Positions 1-14,622 are shown, numbered from the stretch's first letter. The stretch is 64,000 bases of DNA from Deltaproteobacteria bacterium ADurb.Bin207 (GCA_002070115.1 MWCO01000014.1:39165-103164), one strand, 5' to 3'. Made by a program: numbers and translations. The notes: generated by a model from the letters alone, not told the origin.

Positions 1-818
1 AGCTACAGCTTCATGGCACGGTTGACTATTCGGATGGCACCAGTGACGACGATCCGGCTGGAGTGACTTGGGTAACCCGAGGCACGCTCCTCAAGGACGT
101 TTCCGTCACCGGTGGGTTGTTCAACACGGGCGATACGGCCAATGATGCGCTGCAAACCGTTCGTGCGACCTACACGTACAATGGCGTGACCGTCGATGAC
201 GACTTCACCGTTCGGATGCGAAGATCGACAGCAACTTCGACCATCGTCATTCGCAACACCACCAACACCGGTGCAGGTGTCGCGTCGGTACCCCTCGGGT
301 TGACGCAACCCTACGGTGCTCGCCTCACCTATGGCGGCCGTTACTACTGGTTTACCCGTAACGCCACTTGGGCATCCGCAACGCCAAGTGTGGGAACGAT
401 CGCGCAGAGCGGTTCCGGACACGCCATTCTGTCCACGGTGGCGGTGGGCTCGACGCAAATCACGGCTTCAGCCTTGGGAGCCATGGGGGCGTTGACGGTC
501 AGCGTGACGAATGCTGTGCCGGTTTCCATCTATTGTATGCCGGCAAACCTGTCCCTCAGCCTTCTGGGGAGCAACAAAGCTCAGCTATTTGCCTTCGTGA
601 AAAACAGCAGTGGGCCAGATACCGAGGTCACCGTTGCTGCGGGAACGTCATGGGCAAGCAGCGACGTATTGCTGGCTGAGTTCCTGAGTTCCGACCCCAA
701 GGGGATGATCACGGCGAAGGCGAAAGGTACCGTATACGTGGTTCCGACCTTTACAAACGGTACGGTTACTTTGACTCCCTCGGATGACGACCGCTGCGAA
801 ATCACCATCACGGACTGA
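1..818 (+). CDS. Secreted Ig-like (BIG2-type) repeat protein, 5' partial
   Basis: The reading frame is open from base 3 to the TGA at 816-818, so this is the C-terminal end (about 271 residues) of a larger protein that starts upstream of the window. The visible part has two or more beta-sandwich modules. One has a 'DGTSDDDPAGVTWV' region, typical of bacterial Ig-like group 2 domains where a Trp/Val strand follows a description of a variable quantity. The others are rich in Thr, Ser, Val and Gly with few charged residues. No catalytic motif and no membrane anchor is visible at the C terminus. Such modules occur in surface adhesins and exported structural proteins. The function is unknown beyond probable surface exposure, and the true N terminus and signal peptide cannot be seen. 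Confidence 0.7.
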   Translation, partial: LQLHGTVDYSDGTSDDDPAGVTWVTRGTLLKDVSVTGGLFNTGDTANDALQTVRATYTYNGVTVDDDFTVRMRRSTATSTIVIRNTTNTGAGVASVPLGLTQPYGARLTYGGRYYWFTRNATWASATPSVGTIAQSGSGHAILSTVAVGSTQITASALGAMGALTVSVTNAVPVSIYCMPANLSLSLLGSNKAQLFAFVKNSSGPDTEVTVAAGTSWASSDVLLAEFLSSDPKGMITAKAKGTVYVVPTFTNGTVTLTPSDDDRCEITITD

Positions 819-942
819 CACGTGAGTGATTGAGCTAGACCCTTCCTGATTTTCCCTTTTTTCTCTTCTCACCTCCTGGTCGCTTCTCCTGGCGGCAGGA
901 GGCCCCTTGCGCCCTTTTCTTGCCCTCCCCGTCGCAAATATG

Positions 943-992
943 CGGCAATATAACGGTAACTAATTGAAATGATTGAACTTAATTGATTGCCG
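943..992. repeat. AT-rich inverted repeat between convergent genes
   Basis: CGGCAAT at 943-949 is exactly complementary to ATTGCCG at 986-992, with 36 AT-rich bases between. It lies in the 183-bp gap between two genes that converge (ends at 818 and 1002), where a bidirectional terminator would be expected. There is no clean T tract, so the terminator role is only a guess. The rest of the gap (819-942) shows nothing recognisable. Confidence 0.25.
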
Positions 993-1001
993 GAAGGCGG
1001 A

Positions 1002-1805
1002 TTAACCGTGCAGCAGCGATAGATCAGGCGGGGTCGAGGCCAACAAAATCAAACGATCCCTTTCATCCAACGGGCTATCCTTGCCAGGCGTCGTATCTAC
1101 CCGTGGATTGAAAACCACAACGTTTTCCTGCCGCTCGCTTTGCGGCCTCGGACGGGGCCGGATATACCCACAGACGACATAAGGCGCATCGTTGCGAATG
1201 GCGCGTTTGGCCAATTCACGATAGGTAGAGCCCGCGAGCGCGCCGGTCATGGGTCGAACGAAAAGCTGCGCCGTGCCAACGCTAGAGGTCAGCAAGTGCG
1301 CGAATAGCCGACTCACACCGGGGCTCACCGCGCTTTGGGAGAGCAATTTCTCCGACAATTCCCCCAAACAAATCACCTCATCGACCGCCGTGGCGCGCAG
1401 GTGCGTTCGGTTGATGGAAAGCAATAATTCCATGACCGTGTGGACCTGAGGGTTTTCCCGCTCAATCGCAATGCCCACCAACGTGCTTCGGGCGTCGGAA
1501 AGCATGCCATGAAGGGGATCCGCCAAGATGATCGCGGCTTTTGCGTTGGCGATATGAGCGAGCTGCAACGATTCTTTTTGCGCGGGACAGCCAAAAATTT
1601 CTATGATTTTCCCTTTTCTCCCCGGGTCTGGGTGCCAATCCGGCTTTGCATCCCACAGCCTTTTGTCTTGTATGATGAGGGCAATATCGAGATCTCCGTC
1701 CACGGGATCGTTGCGAAGTTGCTCCACAATGGCCGGAACCTTCTCGTTCACGTTGCAAATCACGACGTGGCCGCTCAGCGGCGGGGAAGTTCGTGGGTCT
1801 GCCAT
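1002..1805 (-). CDS. RCK/TrkA-N-like regulatory protein, partner of the ion channel
   Basis: A 267-residue soluble protein with a Rossmann-like start (GHVVICNVNEK, near residue 12) and a predicted RCK_C-like C-terminal half. It resembles the second RCK unit of two-RCK channels (CASTOR/POLLUX or BK type), which bind ligands or ions in the cytoplasm and gate the pore. Its start overlaps the last 31 bases of the upstream channel gene, in another frame, so the two are very likely cotranscribed and coupled. Residues around 75-125 (AAIILAD, then a Glu-rich ELLL) fit an alpha/beta fold. The glycines of a classical GxGxxG nucleotide site are not well preserved, so ligand binding is uncertain. A frameshift in a once single gene is an alternative explanation for the split. 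Confidence 0.65.
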   Translation of the reverse strand: MADPRTSPPLSGHVVICNVNEKVPAIVEQLRNDPVDGDLDIALIIQDKRLWDAKPDWHPDPGRKGKIIEIFGCPAQKESLQLAHIANAKAAIILADPLHGMLSDARSTLVGIAIERENPQVHTVMELLLSINRTHLRATAVDEVICLGELSEKLLSQSAVSPGVSRLFAHLLTSSVGTAQLFVRPMTGALAGSTYRELAKRAIRNDAPYVVCGYIRPRPRPQSERQENVVVFNPRVDTTPGKDSPLDERDRLILLASTPPDLSLLHG

Positions 1806-3424
1806 GCCTTCTCCGGATGATGGGGCTCAAAACCAGGTCGTTCGACAGCGCAAACAATCAAGTAGTCGGAGGCCGTGAGCACGTGATCCCGCAACGGATT
1901 GTCCGCGTCGTTTCCGACGCAAAGACGAAAATCCTGGTAGGCCTGCTGTTCCGGGCCATCGATTCCCAGCAACAAAATGGCTTCCGAGTCGAGATCGAGG
2001 AAGTATTCCTGGGCTTGCCGAAACGTGGAGCCAACGAGGGAGGGAGGAACCCGCAGGCGGTGAAACTCGTTGGTATTGGGAGAAAAGGTCATGAGTTCAT
2101 CGTAGATTTCGGCGACGCCCTTGTTGTGAACCGATTGGCTCATCAGCATTTCACCGAAAGAGCGGCTCACCAAGCAATCGGCCGATTGAATCGATGACGC
2201 ATAACGCAGGCTTTCGGGTTCCTGCAATTCGAGCACCAGAGGGATTCTCTTGTTGCGTGCCACCGCCGCGATCGCATGCATCAGCGCGATATTGTCCCGC
2301 TCGAGAGGACTTGCTTGCGTGTCTGCCGCGGATAGGACGATGACACGACGAGCATCTTCGAGGTTGGCGGCATTGAGGACATCATCGCGGGCAGGGTTTC
2401 CTTCGAGCGCAAAAACACGACCATGAACTCGTGGTCCGGGCGACGGAAGCTGTTCGGCTTCCTGGCAAACCACGAGGATATAGTGTCGTCCGGCGAGGGC
2501 GTGGTGTACTTGCTGAATGATTTTTTCGAGGTGATCGTTGCGACCGAGGATGACGATATGCTCGGCGAGCTTGAGCCCGGGAGGTTTTAGAGCCATGCGT
2601 CCGCTGCGTTCTTCGGAGCGTACGAGTACGGAGACGACCTCGCCTGTAAAGACGGCGACGATACAGATGCCGACGAGCAGCAGCAAGGTGACGACGATTC
2701 GGCCGCCGAGGGAGATGGGCTCCGGCGCGTCCATACCGGAGATGATGAAGACAAGCACGCCCCAATAGGATTCCCAATAGTCGGAGGCATAAGGGCTTTG
2801 TGAGTTCGCCGTGGTGCTGAGTCTTTCGATGAGATGCACCAGGTTGGCCCCTGCAATCCATGAGGCCAAGGAAATGAGGCCCAGACGGGCGAGGCGACCG
2901 AGGCGATATTGATAAACGAGCGCGGAAGCGTAAATGCGCGTGACGACAGCGAGCCGATAGAGCGTGTAGCCGTGTCGGAGGATGCGCAGCAGCCGGAGCA
3001 AGCGTAAAAAACGCAGTGTGCGCAAGAGCCGGACGGTTCGCAGCATCAAGAACTCGGAACCGATGCCCATCACGTGGGAGAACATCAAAAATGAGGGCAA
3101 GATGGCGATGAGATCGATGAGCGCGTAGGTGGTGAACGGATAGCGCCACCGGTTTGGTGACGCATACCAGCGCAACACGTATTCGATGGTAAATAGGAGG
3201 GTGAAGGCGGCTTCGGCGATGAGCAAACCTTGATGCAGCAAGGGATGCCGAACCGCATCGGTTGTATGTTCGATCACGACGGTGGCCGATGAGGCCAAGA
3301 TGGCTAGGATCAGGAAAACATCGATCCACAGGCCCGTTCTTGGTTGGGAAGGGTCGCCCCGATATGGCTGAAGAAGCTCGTCGAGCCGCTGCCGGAAAGT
3401 CAGTTGCGTTTTGGGTTGGGCCAT
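1775..3424 (-). CDS. Voltage-sensor-type ion channel with cytoplasmic RCK domain
   Basis: This 549-residue protein has four N-terminal helices forming an ion-transport-type voltage sensor (about residues 32-165). Helix S4 (about 129-150) has arginines at 129, 132, 135, 138, 141, 144, 147 and 150, one every third residue. A pore region follows (about 213-262). Where K+ channels have TVGYGD it reads ISGMDAPEP, so K+ selectivity cannot be assumed; non-canonical filters are known in CASTOR/POLLUX-like channels. From about residue 286 there is a TrkA-N/RCK domain (HIVILGRND start), then a probable RCK_C region. The next gene supplies a second RCK unit and overlaps by 31 bp. Probable role: ligand-regulated cation flux in the inner membrane; the ion is unknown. 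Confidence 0.75.
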   Translation of the reverse strand: MAQPKTQLTFRQRLDELLQPYRGDPSQPRTGLWIDVFLILAILASSATVVIEHTTDAVRHPLLHQGLLIAEAAFTLLFTIEYVLRWYASPNRWRYPFTTYALIDLIAILPSFLMFSHVMGIGSEFLMLRTVRLLRTLRFLRLLRLLRILRHGYTLYRLAVVTRIYASALVYQYRLGRLARLGLISLASWIAGANLVHLIERLSTTANSQSPYASDYWESYWGVLVFIISGMDAPEPISLGGRIVVTLLLLVGICIVAVFTGEVVSVLVRSEERSGRMALKPPGLKLAEHIVILGRNDHLEKIIQQVHHALAGRHYILVVCQEAEQLPSPGPRVHGRVFALEGNPARDDVLNAANLEDARRVIVLSAADTQASPLERDNIALMHAIAAVARNKRIPLVLELQEPESLRYASSIQSADCLVSRSFGEMLMSQSVHNKGVAEIYDELMTFSPNTNEFHRLRVPPSLVGSTFRQAQEYFLDLDSEAILLLGIDGPEQQAYQDFRLCVGNDADNPLRDHVLTASDYLIVCAVERPGFEPHHPEKAWQTHELPRR

Positions 3425-3584
3425 CGTAGCTCAGGCAAAGGCCGTGAAATCGTACGCTGTGACAAGCAGGTACGTCAACATCGGCAGGCCAGTGTGGAAA
3501 GGGAGCCGCGATGAGGGGAAAGGGAGCGACTCAGGATCGTGGCTTCGGATCAGTCCACTAAGCCCGTCGTTCGGAATGCTCCCC

Positions 3585-3622
3585 ACCCCTATTTCCCCGG
3601 GTTTTTTTGGGAAAAAAGGGGT
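3585..3622 (-). terminator. Hairpin downstream of rpoC (candidate terminator)
   Basis: The sequence can fold into an imperfect stem of about 13 bp (ACCCCT..TTTTCCC pairing with GGGGAAAT..AGGGGT on the minus strand), starting 33 bases after the rpoC stop. There is no U run after the stem on the minus strand, so it is not a textbook intrinsic terminator. The rest of the gap between rpoC and the channel gene (3425-3654) shows no gene. Confidence 0.4.
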
Positions 3623-3654
3623 GATTGCGGGGATGATCGGAGTGAAGTGATGCT

Positions 3655-7929
<4,275 letters not shown>

Positions 7930-7940
7930 GATAGCCTCCG

Positions 7941-10900
7941 TTACTCCGCAGCCGTTCGCTCACCAGCGGAGCGTTCCGGTCCTGTCTCGATCAACTCCAC
8001 GTTCAGGCACAACGATTGGAGTTCTTTGATGAGAACGTTGAAACTCTCAGGAAGACCCGCTTCGAGTTGGAATTCACCCTTGACGATCGACTCGTACATC
8101 CGCGTCCGACCCATCACGTCGTCGCTCTTGACCGTCAAGAATTCCTGCAACGCATAAGCGGCACCGTAGGCCTCCATGGCCCACACTTCCATTTCACCCA
8201 AGCGCTGGCCGCCAAACTGCGCTTTTCCGCCAAGCGGCTGCTGGGTGACCAACGAATACGGTCCAATCGACCGCGCATGGATCTTGTCGTCGACGAGATG
8301 ATGGAGCTTCAACATATACATCACGCCCACCGTCACATCCTCGTCGAACGCCTCTCCGGTCCGACCGTCGAACAAGATCGCTTGACCACTTCGAGGAAGC
8401 TCCGCAAGGCTCAGTGCTTCCTTGATGTCATCCTCGGTGGCACCATCGAATACGGGTGTTGCGAAAAACACGCCTCGACGAAGTTTGCGAGCAAGACGAA
8501 TCGCGTCGTCGTCATTCATCCTATCGATGATCGCAAGCAGATCGTCGTTGCCGTTGTACACACGCTTGAGCCGTTCTCGAATGGCTTCTCCCGAGAACTT
8601 TTCGTGGACCATTCGTTGCAGTTGTTCTCCGAGCTCCCGCGCTCCCCATCCAAGGTGCGTTTCTAGGATTTGGCCGACGTTCATACGGCTTGGCACACCC
8701 AAGGGATTGAGAACGAGGTCGACGGGCTGGCCGTCTTGCATATAAGGCATATCCTCTTCGGGTAGGATACGGCTCACGACACCTTTGTTGCCGTGCCGCC
8801 CGGCCATTTTGTCGCCGACTTGCAGCTTGCGTTTGATCGCGATGTACACTTTCACCAACTTGATCACGCCTGGTGGCAATTCGTCACCGCGGCTCAATCG
8901 CTCGATGCGCTCACGGAAATGTTCTTCTCGAATGCTGATGAGTTCATCGAGTTCACGCAGCTTTTGACGAACCAGATCGGCGGAAGGCACTTCGATCAAT
9001 CCCCAGTATTTTCGCGGGATTGCCTGCAAACGTTCGATCGTGATCTCGTCTCCCTTGGCGAGAAGCACCACGCCCTTTTCGTCGACGAGCTTGCCATCGG
9101 TCACACTTCCAATGAGCAAGCCACGCACCTGACGAAACGCCGAATCGCGAAGAATCTGCACTTCTTCATCGCGTGTTTTTTCCAAACGAGCTTGCTCTTG
9201 GCTCTCGATCTCGCGTGCGCGATCGTCTTTCTCCGTTTCCCTTCGTGAGAACACGCGAGCGTTGATGACGATGCCGCTGACGCCCGGGGGAACACGAAGA
9301 GAGCTGTCACGCACATCGCCTGCTTTTTCGCCGAAGATGGCACGAAGCAATTTCTCTTCAGGAGACAATTGCGTTTCGCCTTTGGGCGTGATTTTTCCGA
9401 CGAGAATATCGCCAGGTTTGACTTCGGCGCCAATGCGCACGATGCCCGACTCATCCAGATCCTTGAGGGCTTCTTCACCAACGTTCGGGATGTCTCGCGT
9501 GATGTCTTCTTTGCCGAGTTTGGTATCGCGCGCGACACATTCGAACTCTTCGATATGGACCGACGTGAAGATGTCTTCTTTGACGATTCGTTCGGAGATG
9601 AGAATGGAGTCTTCGAAGTTGAAGCCTTGCCAAGGCATGAAGGCAACGAGAACGTTACGTCCGAGGGCCAACTCGCCACAGTCGACCGCGGGGCCATCGG
9701 CCAGCACTTCGCCCTTTTTGACCCGATCGCCCGTGCGAACCGCGGGTTTTTGGTTGTAGCACGTGGATTGGTTGGATCGTCGATACTTCATCAAATGATA
9801 GATATCGGGGTAGTCGGCGCCTTCTTCTTCGGCGCGCACGACGATGCGAGAGGCATCGACGCTTTCGACGACCCCATCGCGGGTGGCTACGGCACAGACG
9901 CCGGAGTCCAGCGCGACACGTAGCTCCATGCCCGTTCCCACGATGGGCGCCTCGGTGGCGATGAGAGGCACCGCCTGGCGTTGCATGTTGGCACCCATGA
10001 GCGCGCGGTTGGCGTCGTCATGCTCGAGGAAGGGGACGAGGGCCGCGGCGACGGACACCATTTGGTTGGGGGCCACGTCCATGATCTGGATATTTTCGGG
10101 CGGAACCATACGAAAATCGCCGTTGAAACGGGCCGATACCAGATGGTCTTTGAACTTATTGTCCGGGGTCAGGTTGGCGGTGGCTTGCGCGATGTACTTT
10201 CCTTCTTCTTCCAGCGCGCTGAGCCAGTTGATGTCTTCCGTCACACCTTCGCTGCTCACGGCCCGATAAGGCGTTTCCACAAAGCCATACGCATTGACGC
10301 GCGCGAAGGTAGAAAGCGATGCAATAAGGCCGATGTTTGGACCTTCCGGCGTTTCAATCGGACAAATACGCCCGTAGTGGGTAGCGTGAACGTCGCGGAC
10401 TTCGAAGCCAGCACGCTCGCGAGTCAACCCGCCAGGGCCGAGAGCCGACAAGCGTCGTTTATGAGTCACTTCGGAAAGCGGATTGGTTTGGTCCATGAAT
10501 TGGGATAGCTGGGAGCTACCGAAGTATTCTTTGACGACAGCGCTGACGGGTTTGGCATTGATCAAGTCGTGCGGCATGAGCGTATCGATTTCAGGCGACA
10601 TGCTCATGCGTTCCTTGATGGCGCGTTCCATCCGAACCAATCCGATGCGGTATTGGTTTTCCATCAACTCACCGACCGCTCGCACGCGCCGGTTACCGAG
10701 GTGGTCGATATCATCGACACTTCCGCGACCGTTCTTGAGTTCGATGAGGTGTCGAACGGTTTCGAGGATGTCCTGTTGGGTAAGCACGCATTGATCGAGG
10801 GTGGGCCGCTGCTCCTCGGGAAGGTTGTTGTAAAACTTGTAGTTGAGTTTCAATCGACCCACGCGCGACAAATCGTAGCGTTCGGGGTTGAAAAACAAGT

Positions 10901-12191
10901 TGTTGAAGAGCGTTTTGGCGGTATCGAGGGTAGGAGGATCACCGGGTCGCAAGCGACGATAGATCTCCATGATGGCGTCTTCGGTGGTTTTGACCTTATC
11001 GGCGATGAGCGTATCGCGCAGATACGATCCCACGTTGAGACCGTCGATGAACAAGATTTTGAATTGGTGGACGCCAACGGAAGACAGGTACTTGTAGAAG
11101 TGGGCGATGGCGTTGCGAACGGTCTCTTCGGTGGCAGGTTTTTTACCGCTGGGTTTTTCGCAGAGATCGCCAAGCGTGACGGTTTTTTGAGGGTCCGTCG
11201 GACTTGGGATCTGCGCGTTTTTGATGGAGTCGTTGCATTCGAGAATGACTTCGCCGGTTTCCAAATTGATGACGTCGTGGGCGGCCACTTTTTCCAGCAA
11301 CTCGGAATACTCGAGAGGGATGCGCTCGATTTTCGCGTCCTTGAGTAGCTTGATGGCCTTTTTGTTGAACTTGGTGTTCTTTTTGACGACGACCGTGCCA
11401 TCGACGACGATGTCGCGCGTGGAGCGTTGGCCAGGCAACAAGTCATATTCGATGCTCTTGCTGAATTTCCCACCCTTTTCGAGGAAAATATCCTCTGTGG
11501 AGTAGAAGTAGTTGAGCAGCTCCTGGGTGGAGTAGCCCAATGCGCGAAGCAAGACCGTGGCATGCATTTTCCGTCGGCGATCGATGCGGACGTAGATGAT
11601 GTCTTTGGGGTCGAACTCGAAGTCGAGCCAGGAACCGCGATACGGGATGACTCTTGCGGAATAAAGGAGTTTTCCGGAAGAGTGTGTTTTGCCCTTGTCG
11701 TGGTCGAAGAACACGCCTGGACTTCGGTGCAATTGGCTGACGACGACCCGTTCGGTACCGTTGATGATGAAGGTACCGGTGTCGGTCATGAGCGGGATTT
11801 CGCCGAAGTAGACTTCTTGTTCTTTGATGTCGCGCACGTCGCGTTCGCCGTTGTCGCGCGGCTCGTAGATCATGAGCTGCGTGGTCACCTTGATGGGCGC
11901 CGCGTAGGTCATGCCGCGCTGGCGACATTCGTCGACGTCATATTTGGGTTTTTCAAGGTTGTAGGAAACGAAAACCAACTCGCTGGTTTGGTTGAAGTCC
12001 CTGATGGGAAAGACACTTCGAAAGACAGCCTGCAGCCCTACTTCGGCCCGTTCCGAAGGAGGCACGGTAGCCTGCAGGAACTTGTCGTACGAGGTCTTTT
12101 GAATGTCGATGAGATTGGGAACCTGGATGATGCGCTTGACGCGTCCAAGGTTCTTTCTGATCCTGAAGTTCGTCTGCACGACCGACGCCAT
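7941..12191 (-). CDS. rpoB: DNA-directed RNA polymerase subunit beta
   Basis: The 1416-residue beta subunit. The rifampicin-binding cluster is readable and has wild-type, drug-sensitive residues: [16 protein letters not shown], then [14 protein letters not shown]. The catalytic-domain block [13 protein letters not shown] and the C-terminal [18 protein letters not shown] are conserved. The start [16 protein letters not shown] is the usual deltaproteobacterial type. The 135-bp spacer to rplL contains a strong hairpin (see 12256-12283) that could separate ribosomal protein from polymerase expression. The gap to rpoC is 11 bp. Confidence 0.99.
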   Translation of the reverse strand: MASVVQTNFRIRKNLGRVKRIIQVPNLIDIQKTSYDKFLQATVPPSERAEVGLQAVFRSVFPIRDFNQTSELVFVSYNLEKPKYDVDECRQRGMTYAAPIKVTTQLMIYEPRDNGERDVRDIKEQEVYFGEIPLMTDTGTFIINGTERVVVSQLHRSPGVFFDHDKGKTHSSGKLLYSARVIPYRGSWLDFEFDPKDIIYVRIDRRRKMHATVLLRALGYSTQELLNYFYSTEDIFLEKGGKFSKSIEYDLLPGQRSTRDIVVDGTVVVKKNTKFNKKAIKLLKDAKIERIPLEYSELLEKVAAHDVINLETGEVILECNDSIKNAQIPSPTDPQKTVTLGDLCEKPSGKKPATEETVRNAIAHFYKYLSSVGVHQFKILFIDGLNVGSYLRDTLIADKVKTTEDAIMEIYRRLRPGDPPTLDTAKTLFNNLFFNPERYDLSRVGRLKLNYKFYNNLPEEQRPTLDQCVLTQQDILETVRHLIELKNGRGSVDDIDHLGNRRVRAVGELMENQYRIGLVRMERAIKERMSMSPEIDTLMPHDLINAKPVSAVVKEYFGSSQLSQFMDQTNPLSEVTHKRRLSALGPGGLTRERAGFEVRDVHATHYGRICPIETPEGPNIGLIASLSTFARVNAYGFVETPYRAVSSEGVTEDINWLSALEEEGKYIAQATANLTPDNKFKDHLVSARFNGDFRMVPPENIQIMDVAPNQMVSVAAALVPFLEHDDANRALMGANMQRQAVPLIATEAPIVGTGMELRVALDSGVCAVATRDGVVESVDASRIVVRAEEEGADYPDIYHLMKYRRSNQSTCYNQKPAVRTGDRVKKGEVLADGPAVDCGELALGRNVLVAFMPWQGFNFEDSILISERIVKEDIFTSVHIEEFECVARDTKLGKEDITRDIPNVGEEALKDLDESGIVRIGAEVKPGDILVGKITPKGETQLSPEEKLLRAIFGEKAGDVRDSSLRVPPGVSGIVINARVFSRRETEKDDRAREIESQEQARLEKTRDEEVQILRDSAFRQVRGLLIGSVTDGKLVDEKGVVLLAKGDEITIERLQAIPRKYWGLIEVPSADLVRQKLRELDELISIREEHFRERIERLSRGDELPPGVIKLVKVYIAIKRKLQVGDKMAGRHGNKGVVSRILPEEDMPYMQDGQPVDLVLNPLGVPSRMNVGQILETHLGWGARELGEQLQRMVHEKFSGEAIRERLKRVYNGNDDLLAIIDRMNDDDAIRLARKLRRGVFFATPVFDGATEDDIKEALSLAELPRSGQAILFDGRTGEAFDEDVTVGVMYMLKLHHLVDDKIHARSIGPYSLVTQQPLGGKAQFGGQRLGEMEVWAMEAYGAAYALQEFLTVKSDDVMGRTRMYESIVKGEFQLEAGLPESFNVLIKELQSLCLNVELIETGPERSAGERTAAE

Positions 12192-12255
12192 CGATGTAGC
12201 CTCCAGACGCGTCGAACACCCGCCGGTGGTTGGCTCACAAACGCAAAGGGGCCGG

Positions 12256-12283
12256 CGTCAGGTCAGGAAATCCTGGCCTGACG
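12256..12283 (-). promoter_or_regulatory. 13-bp hairpin in the rplL-rpoB spacer (attenuator or RNase III site)
   Basis: CGTCAGGTCAGGA (12256-12268) pairs with TCCTGGCCTGACG (12271-12283), with a single G-U type pair and a very small loop. No U run follows on the minus strand. In E. coli the same spacer holds an attenuator and an RNase III processing site that adjust the ratio of L7/L12 to beta. The position and stem length suggest an analogous role here, which is inference. Confidence 0.5.
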
Positions 12284-12326
12284 TCGTCCCGAAAGGGCCC
12301 CTGGGACCTGAAACGGAATTGGACAC

Positions 12327-12710
12327 TTACTTGAGCTCGACCTTGGCTCCTGCCTCCTCGAGCTTCTTTTTCATTTCTTCCGCCTCGGCCTTTGGAATGG
12401 CTTCCTTGACGACCTTGGGAGCGCCTTCTACGAGTTCTTTGGCTTCCTTGAGGCCGAGTCCGGTAATTTCGCGAACCGCCTTGATCACGTTGATGCGGTT
12501 GGGTCCGCAATCCTTGAGTTCGACGTCGAACTCGAGTTTTTCTTCAGCGGGAGCTGCTTCGGCAGCCGCGGGTCCAGCGACACCGGCGACGGCCACGGGG
12601 GCTGCGGAAACGCCCCACTTTTCCTCGAGGGTCTTGACCAGATTGGCCATGTCCATGACGGACATCTGGCTCAGGTGGTCGATGAGCTGCTCAGTGGTAA
12701 TATCGGCCAT
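12327..12710 (-). CDS. rplL: 50S ribosomal protein L7/L12
   Basis: A 127-residue stalk protein that recruits translational GTPases. It has the N-terminal dimerisation helices (about 1-33), a flexible Ala/Pro hinge (about 35-56) and the conserved C-terminal domain ([27 protein letters not shown] region) used for factor binding. It lies 87 bp downstream of rplJ and 135 bp upstream of rpoB, the usual position. Length is normal. Confidence 0.98.
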   Translation of the reverse strand: MADITTEQLIDHLSQMSVMDMANLVKTLEEKWGVSAAPVAVAGVAGPAAAEAAPAEEKLEFDVELKDCGPNRINVIKAVREITGLGLKEAKELVEGAPKVVKEAIPKAEAEEMKKKLEEAGAKVELK

Positions 12711-12779
12711 GATATCAACTCCTTAGAAACGATAAGCGAAAGCCAAGGGGCGTTCGCGATGCATTCATTGAATCCTCTA

Positions 12780-12796
12780 CCAGCCCAAAGGGCTGG
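12780..12796 (-). promoter_or_regulatory. Hairpin just after the rplJ stop
   Basis: A perfect 7-bp stem, CCAGCCC/GGGCTGG with an AAA/TTT loop, begins one base after the rplJ stop codon on the minus strand and sits in the 87-bp spacer before rplL. There is no U run, so it is more likely a processing or mRNA-stability element than a terminator. L7/L12 is made in excess over L10, and this spacer is where such control could act. Confidence 0.35.
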
Positions 12797-12797
12797 C

Positions 12798-13325
12798 TCA
12801 TCCACCCTCGAGCTGACGCTTGCGGGCGTCGAGCAAGTAGGCGAAGTTCTGACGGGGTGCTCCAAGCTGGCGGACCAGACTCTGCATGGGAGCCATGAAG
12901 GTGGCAAGCAGCATGGAACGGAGTTCATCCTTGCCAGGCATGGTGGCAAGAACGTTCTCGACGCTGGCAGGGGATAGAACGTCGGATTCGACGACTCCGC
13001 CTTTGATCCTGAGCTTCTGGTTGTCTTTGGCAAAAGCCTTGATGACCTTTGCGGCGATACCGGGCTCTTCGTAGGACCAGGCAATGCCGGTCATGCCTTT
13101 GAGCAAAGGCTCGACGGCTTGCGCATAGGGGCGGTCCTTGACAGCGTGGTGAACGAGGCTATTTTTTACGACTTTGTAGTCGACGCCGACTTTGCGAAAC
13201 TCCTCACGGAGCTTGGTGACATCCTCGACGGTCATGCCAGCGAAGTCGACGAAGACCGCGGAGACCATGCGATCGAAGCGTTCGCGGATCTCGTTGATGC
13301 TGGCGGTTCGTTCGGCGCGGTTCAT
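12798..13325 (-). CDS. rplJ: 50S ribosomal protein L10
   Basis: A 175-residue protein that anchors L7/L12 dimers to the large subunit. The N-terminal rRNA-binding globular domain is typical (AVFVDFAGMTVEDVTKLR, then YKVVKNSLV), followed by the C-terminal helix that binds L7/L12. Its start follows the rplA stop by only 3 bp, so the long L10-binding leader that precedes rplJ in E. coli does not fit here. Feedback control of rplJL must be placed elsewhere, perhaps within rplA or at the front of the operon. Confidence 0.97.
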   Translation of the reverse strand: MNRAERTASINEIRERFDRMVSAVFVDFAGMTVEDVTKLREEFRKVGVDYKVVKNSLVHHAVKDRPYAQAVEPLLKGMTGIAWSYEEPGIAAKVIKAFAKDNQKLRIKGGVVESDVLSPASVENVLATMPGKDELRSMLLATFMAPMQSLVRQLGAPRQNFAYLLDARKRQLEGG

Positions 13326-13328
13326 GGC

Positions 13329-14033
13329 TTACTTCACCTCTTCTGCTGCATCCGCGGTATCGACTCGGATGCCGGGCCCCATCGTGGAAGACAGCGCGAT
13401 GCCCTTGAGGTAGGTACCCTTCGCTGTCGAAGGTTTGGCGCGTACGAGCGCTTGGATAAGGGCCTTTGCGTTTTCGACGAGTGCCTCGTTGGTGAAAGAC
13501 AGCTTGCCGATTCGGCAGTGGACGATCCCGGCTTTTTCCACGCGATATTGAACCTTCCCCGCTTTGGCTTCGCGAACGGCTTTGTCCACATCGAAGGTGA
13601 CCGTTCCGACCTTGGGGTTGGGCATCAAGCCACGAGAGCCGAGAATACGTCCCAACTTACCTACCGAGCTCATCATGTCGGGTGTTGCGATCACCCGGTC
13701 GAAATCGAGAAAGCCTTCCTGGACCCGCTGGATGAGCTCATCCGAGCCAGCGAAATCCGCGCCCGCATCGCGAGCCTCGCGTTCTTTATCCCCTTTGGCG
13801 AAGACCAGCACGCGTACCTTTTGCCCAGTCCCATGGGGCAATACAATCGCCCCGCGAACCATCTGATCGGCATACTTGGGGTTGACCCCAAGACGTACCG
13901 CAAGCTCGACAGTTTCATCGAACTTGGCATACGCCGCGCTCTTCACCAAGGAGACGGCTTCCTCCAAGGTGTGTCGTTTCGTACGGTCGACTCTTTCGAG
14001 CGCCGCACGATGTTTGTTGGCGACTTTTCTCAT
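13329..14033 (-). CDS. rplA: 50S ribosomal protein L1
   Basis: A 234-residue protein of the L1 stalk, which moves deacylated tRNA out of the E site. The family motifs are clear: the [21 protein letters not shown] segment near residues 47-67 (cited in part) and the [14 protein letters not shown] block in the middle. It lies in the usual order after rplK with a 94-bp spacer that contains a 6-bp stem (14061-14066 with 14078-14083). Its 3' end is 3 bp from rplJ. Confidence 0.98.
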   Translation of the reverse strand: MRKVANKHRAALERVDRTKRHTLEEAVSLVKSAAYAKFDETVELAVRLGVNPKYADQMVRGAIVLPHGTGQKVRVLVFAKGDKEREARDAGADFAGSDELIQRVQEGFLDFDRVIATPDMMSSVGKLGRILGSRGLMPNPKVGTVTFDVDKAVREAKAGKVQYRVEKAGIVHCRIGKLSFTNEALVENAKALIQALVRAKPSTAKGTYLKGIALSSTMGPGIRVDTADAAEEVK

Positions 14034-14127
14034 CGCACCTCCTTTTTCGGCAATCGCCTCCCACGGTGCGCCATGTCCCGTGGTGCGGGGTTAGACGCTC
14101 CTTGCGTCGGTACCAAGCCAACGACGA

Positions 14128-14568
14128 TCAGTCTTGCACCTTCACGCCCATCGATCTTGCCGTTCCGGCGATTGAGTTCATCGCGGATTCGACGTTGGTG
14201 GTGTTCAGATCTTTGAGTTTCAACTCAGCGATTTCACGAACCTGCTGGGTAGTGATCGTTCCAACCTTGATTTTATTGGGTTCCTTCGATCCCGAACCCG
14301 GTTTCTTTTGCAGGGAAAGCCCCGCGGCTTTTTTGATCAACACCGATGCTGGCGGCGTTTTCATGATGAAGGAGAACGAACGATCCGCGTACACCGTGAT
14401 GAGCACGGGGATGATCATGTCCCCTTGCGATTGGGTGCGGGCGTTGAAGTCCTTGCAGAACGCCATGATGTTGACGCCATGCTGGCCGAGAGCCGGACCC
14501 ACGGGCGGTGATGGATTCGCCTTTCCCGCGGGAAGTTGCAACTTGATAAGGCCGACGATCTTCTTCAT
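14128..14568 (-). CDS. rplK: 50S ribosomal protein L11
   Basis: A 146-residue protein of the GTPase-associated centre that binds 23S rRNA with L10. The N-terminal [19 protein letters not shown] block, with the prolines of the thiostrepton-binding hinge, and the C-terminal rRNA-binding domain ([12 protein letters not shown]) are intact. Its spacer to nusG is 54 bp. Length is slightly above the usual 141-142 because of a short central GSGSKEP stretch. Confidence 0.98.
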   Translation of the reverse strand: MKKIVGLIKLQLPAGKANPSPPVGPALGQHGVNIMAFCKDFNARTQSQGDMIIPVLITVYADRSFSFIMKTPPASVLIKKAAGLSLQKKPGSGSKEPNKIKVGTITTQQVREIAELKLKDLNTTNVESAMNSIAGTARSMGVKVQD

Positions 14569-14622
14569 TGTCTTGCATGCTCCCAGCGCCCACGCCGCGC
14601 TTCGAAGCCCGGGGGGCTGGTA

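Noticed and set aside
14061..14083. Hairpin in the rplK-rplA spacer as an L1-binding regulatory site
   Set aside because: A 6-bp stem with an 11-base loop lacks the internal loop of known L1 sites; too weak to claim.
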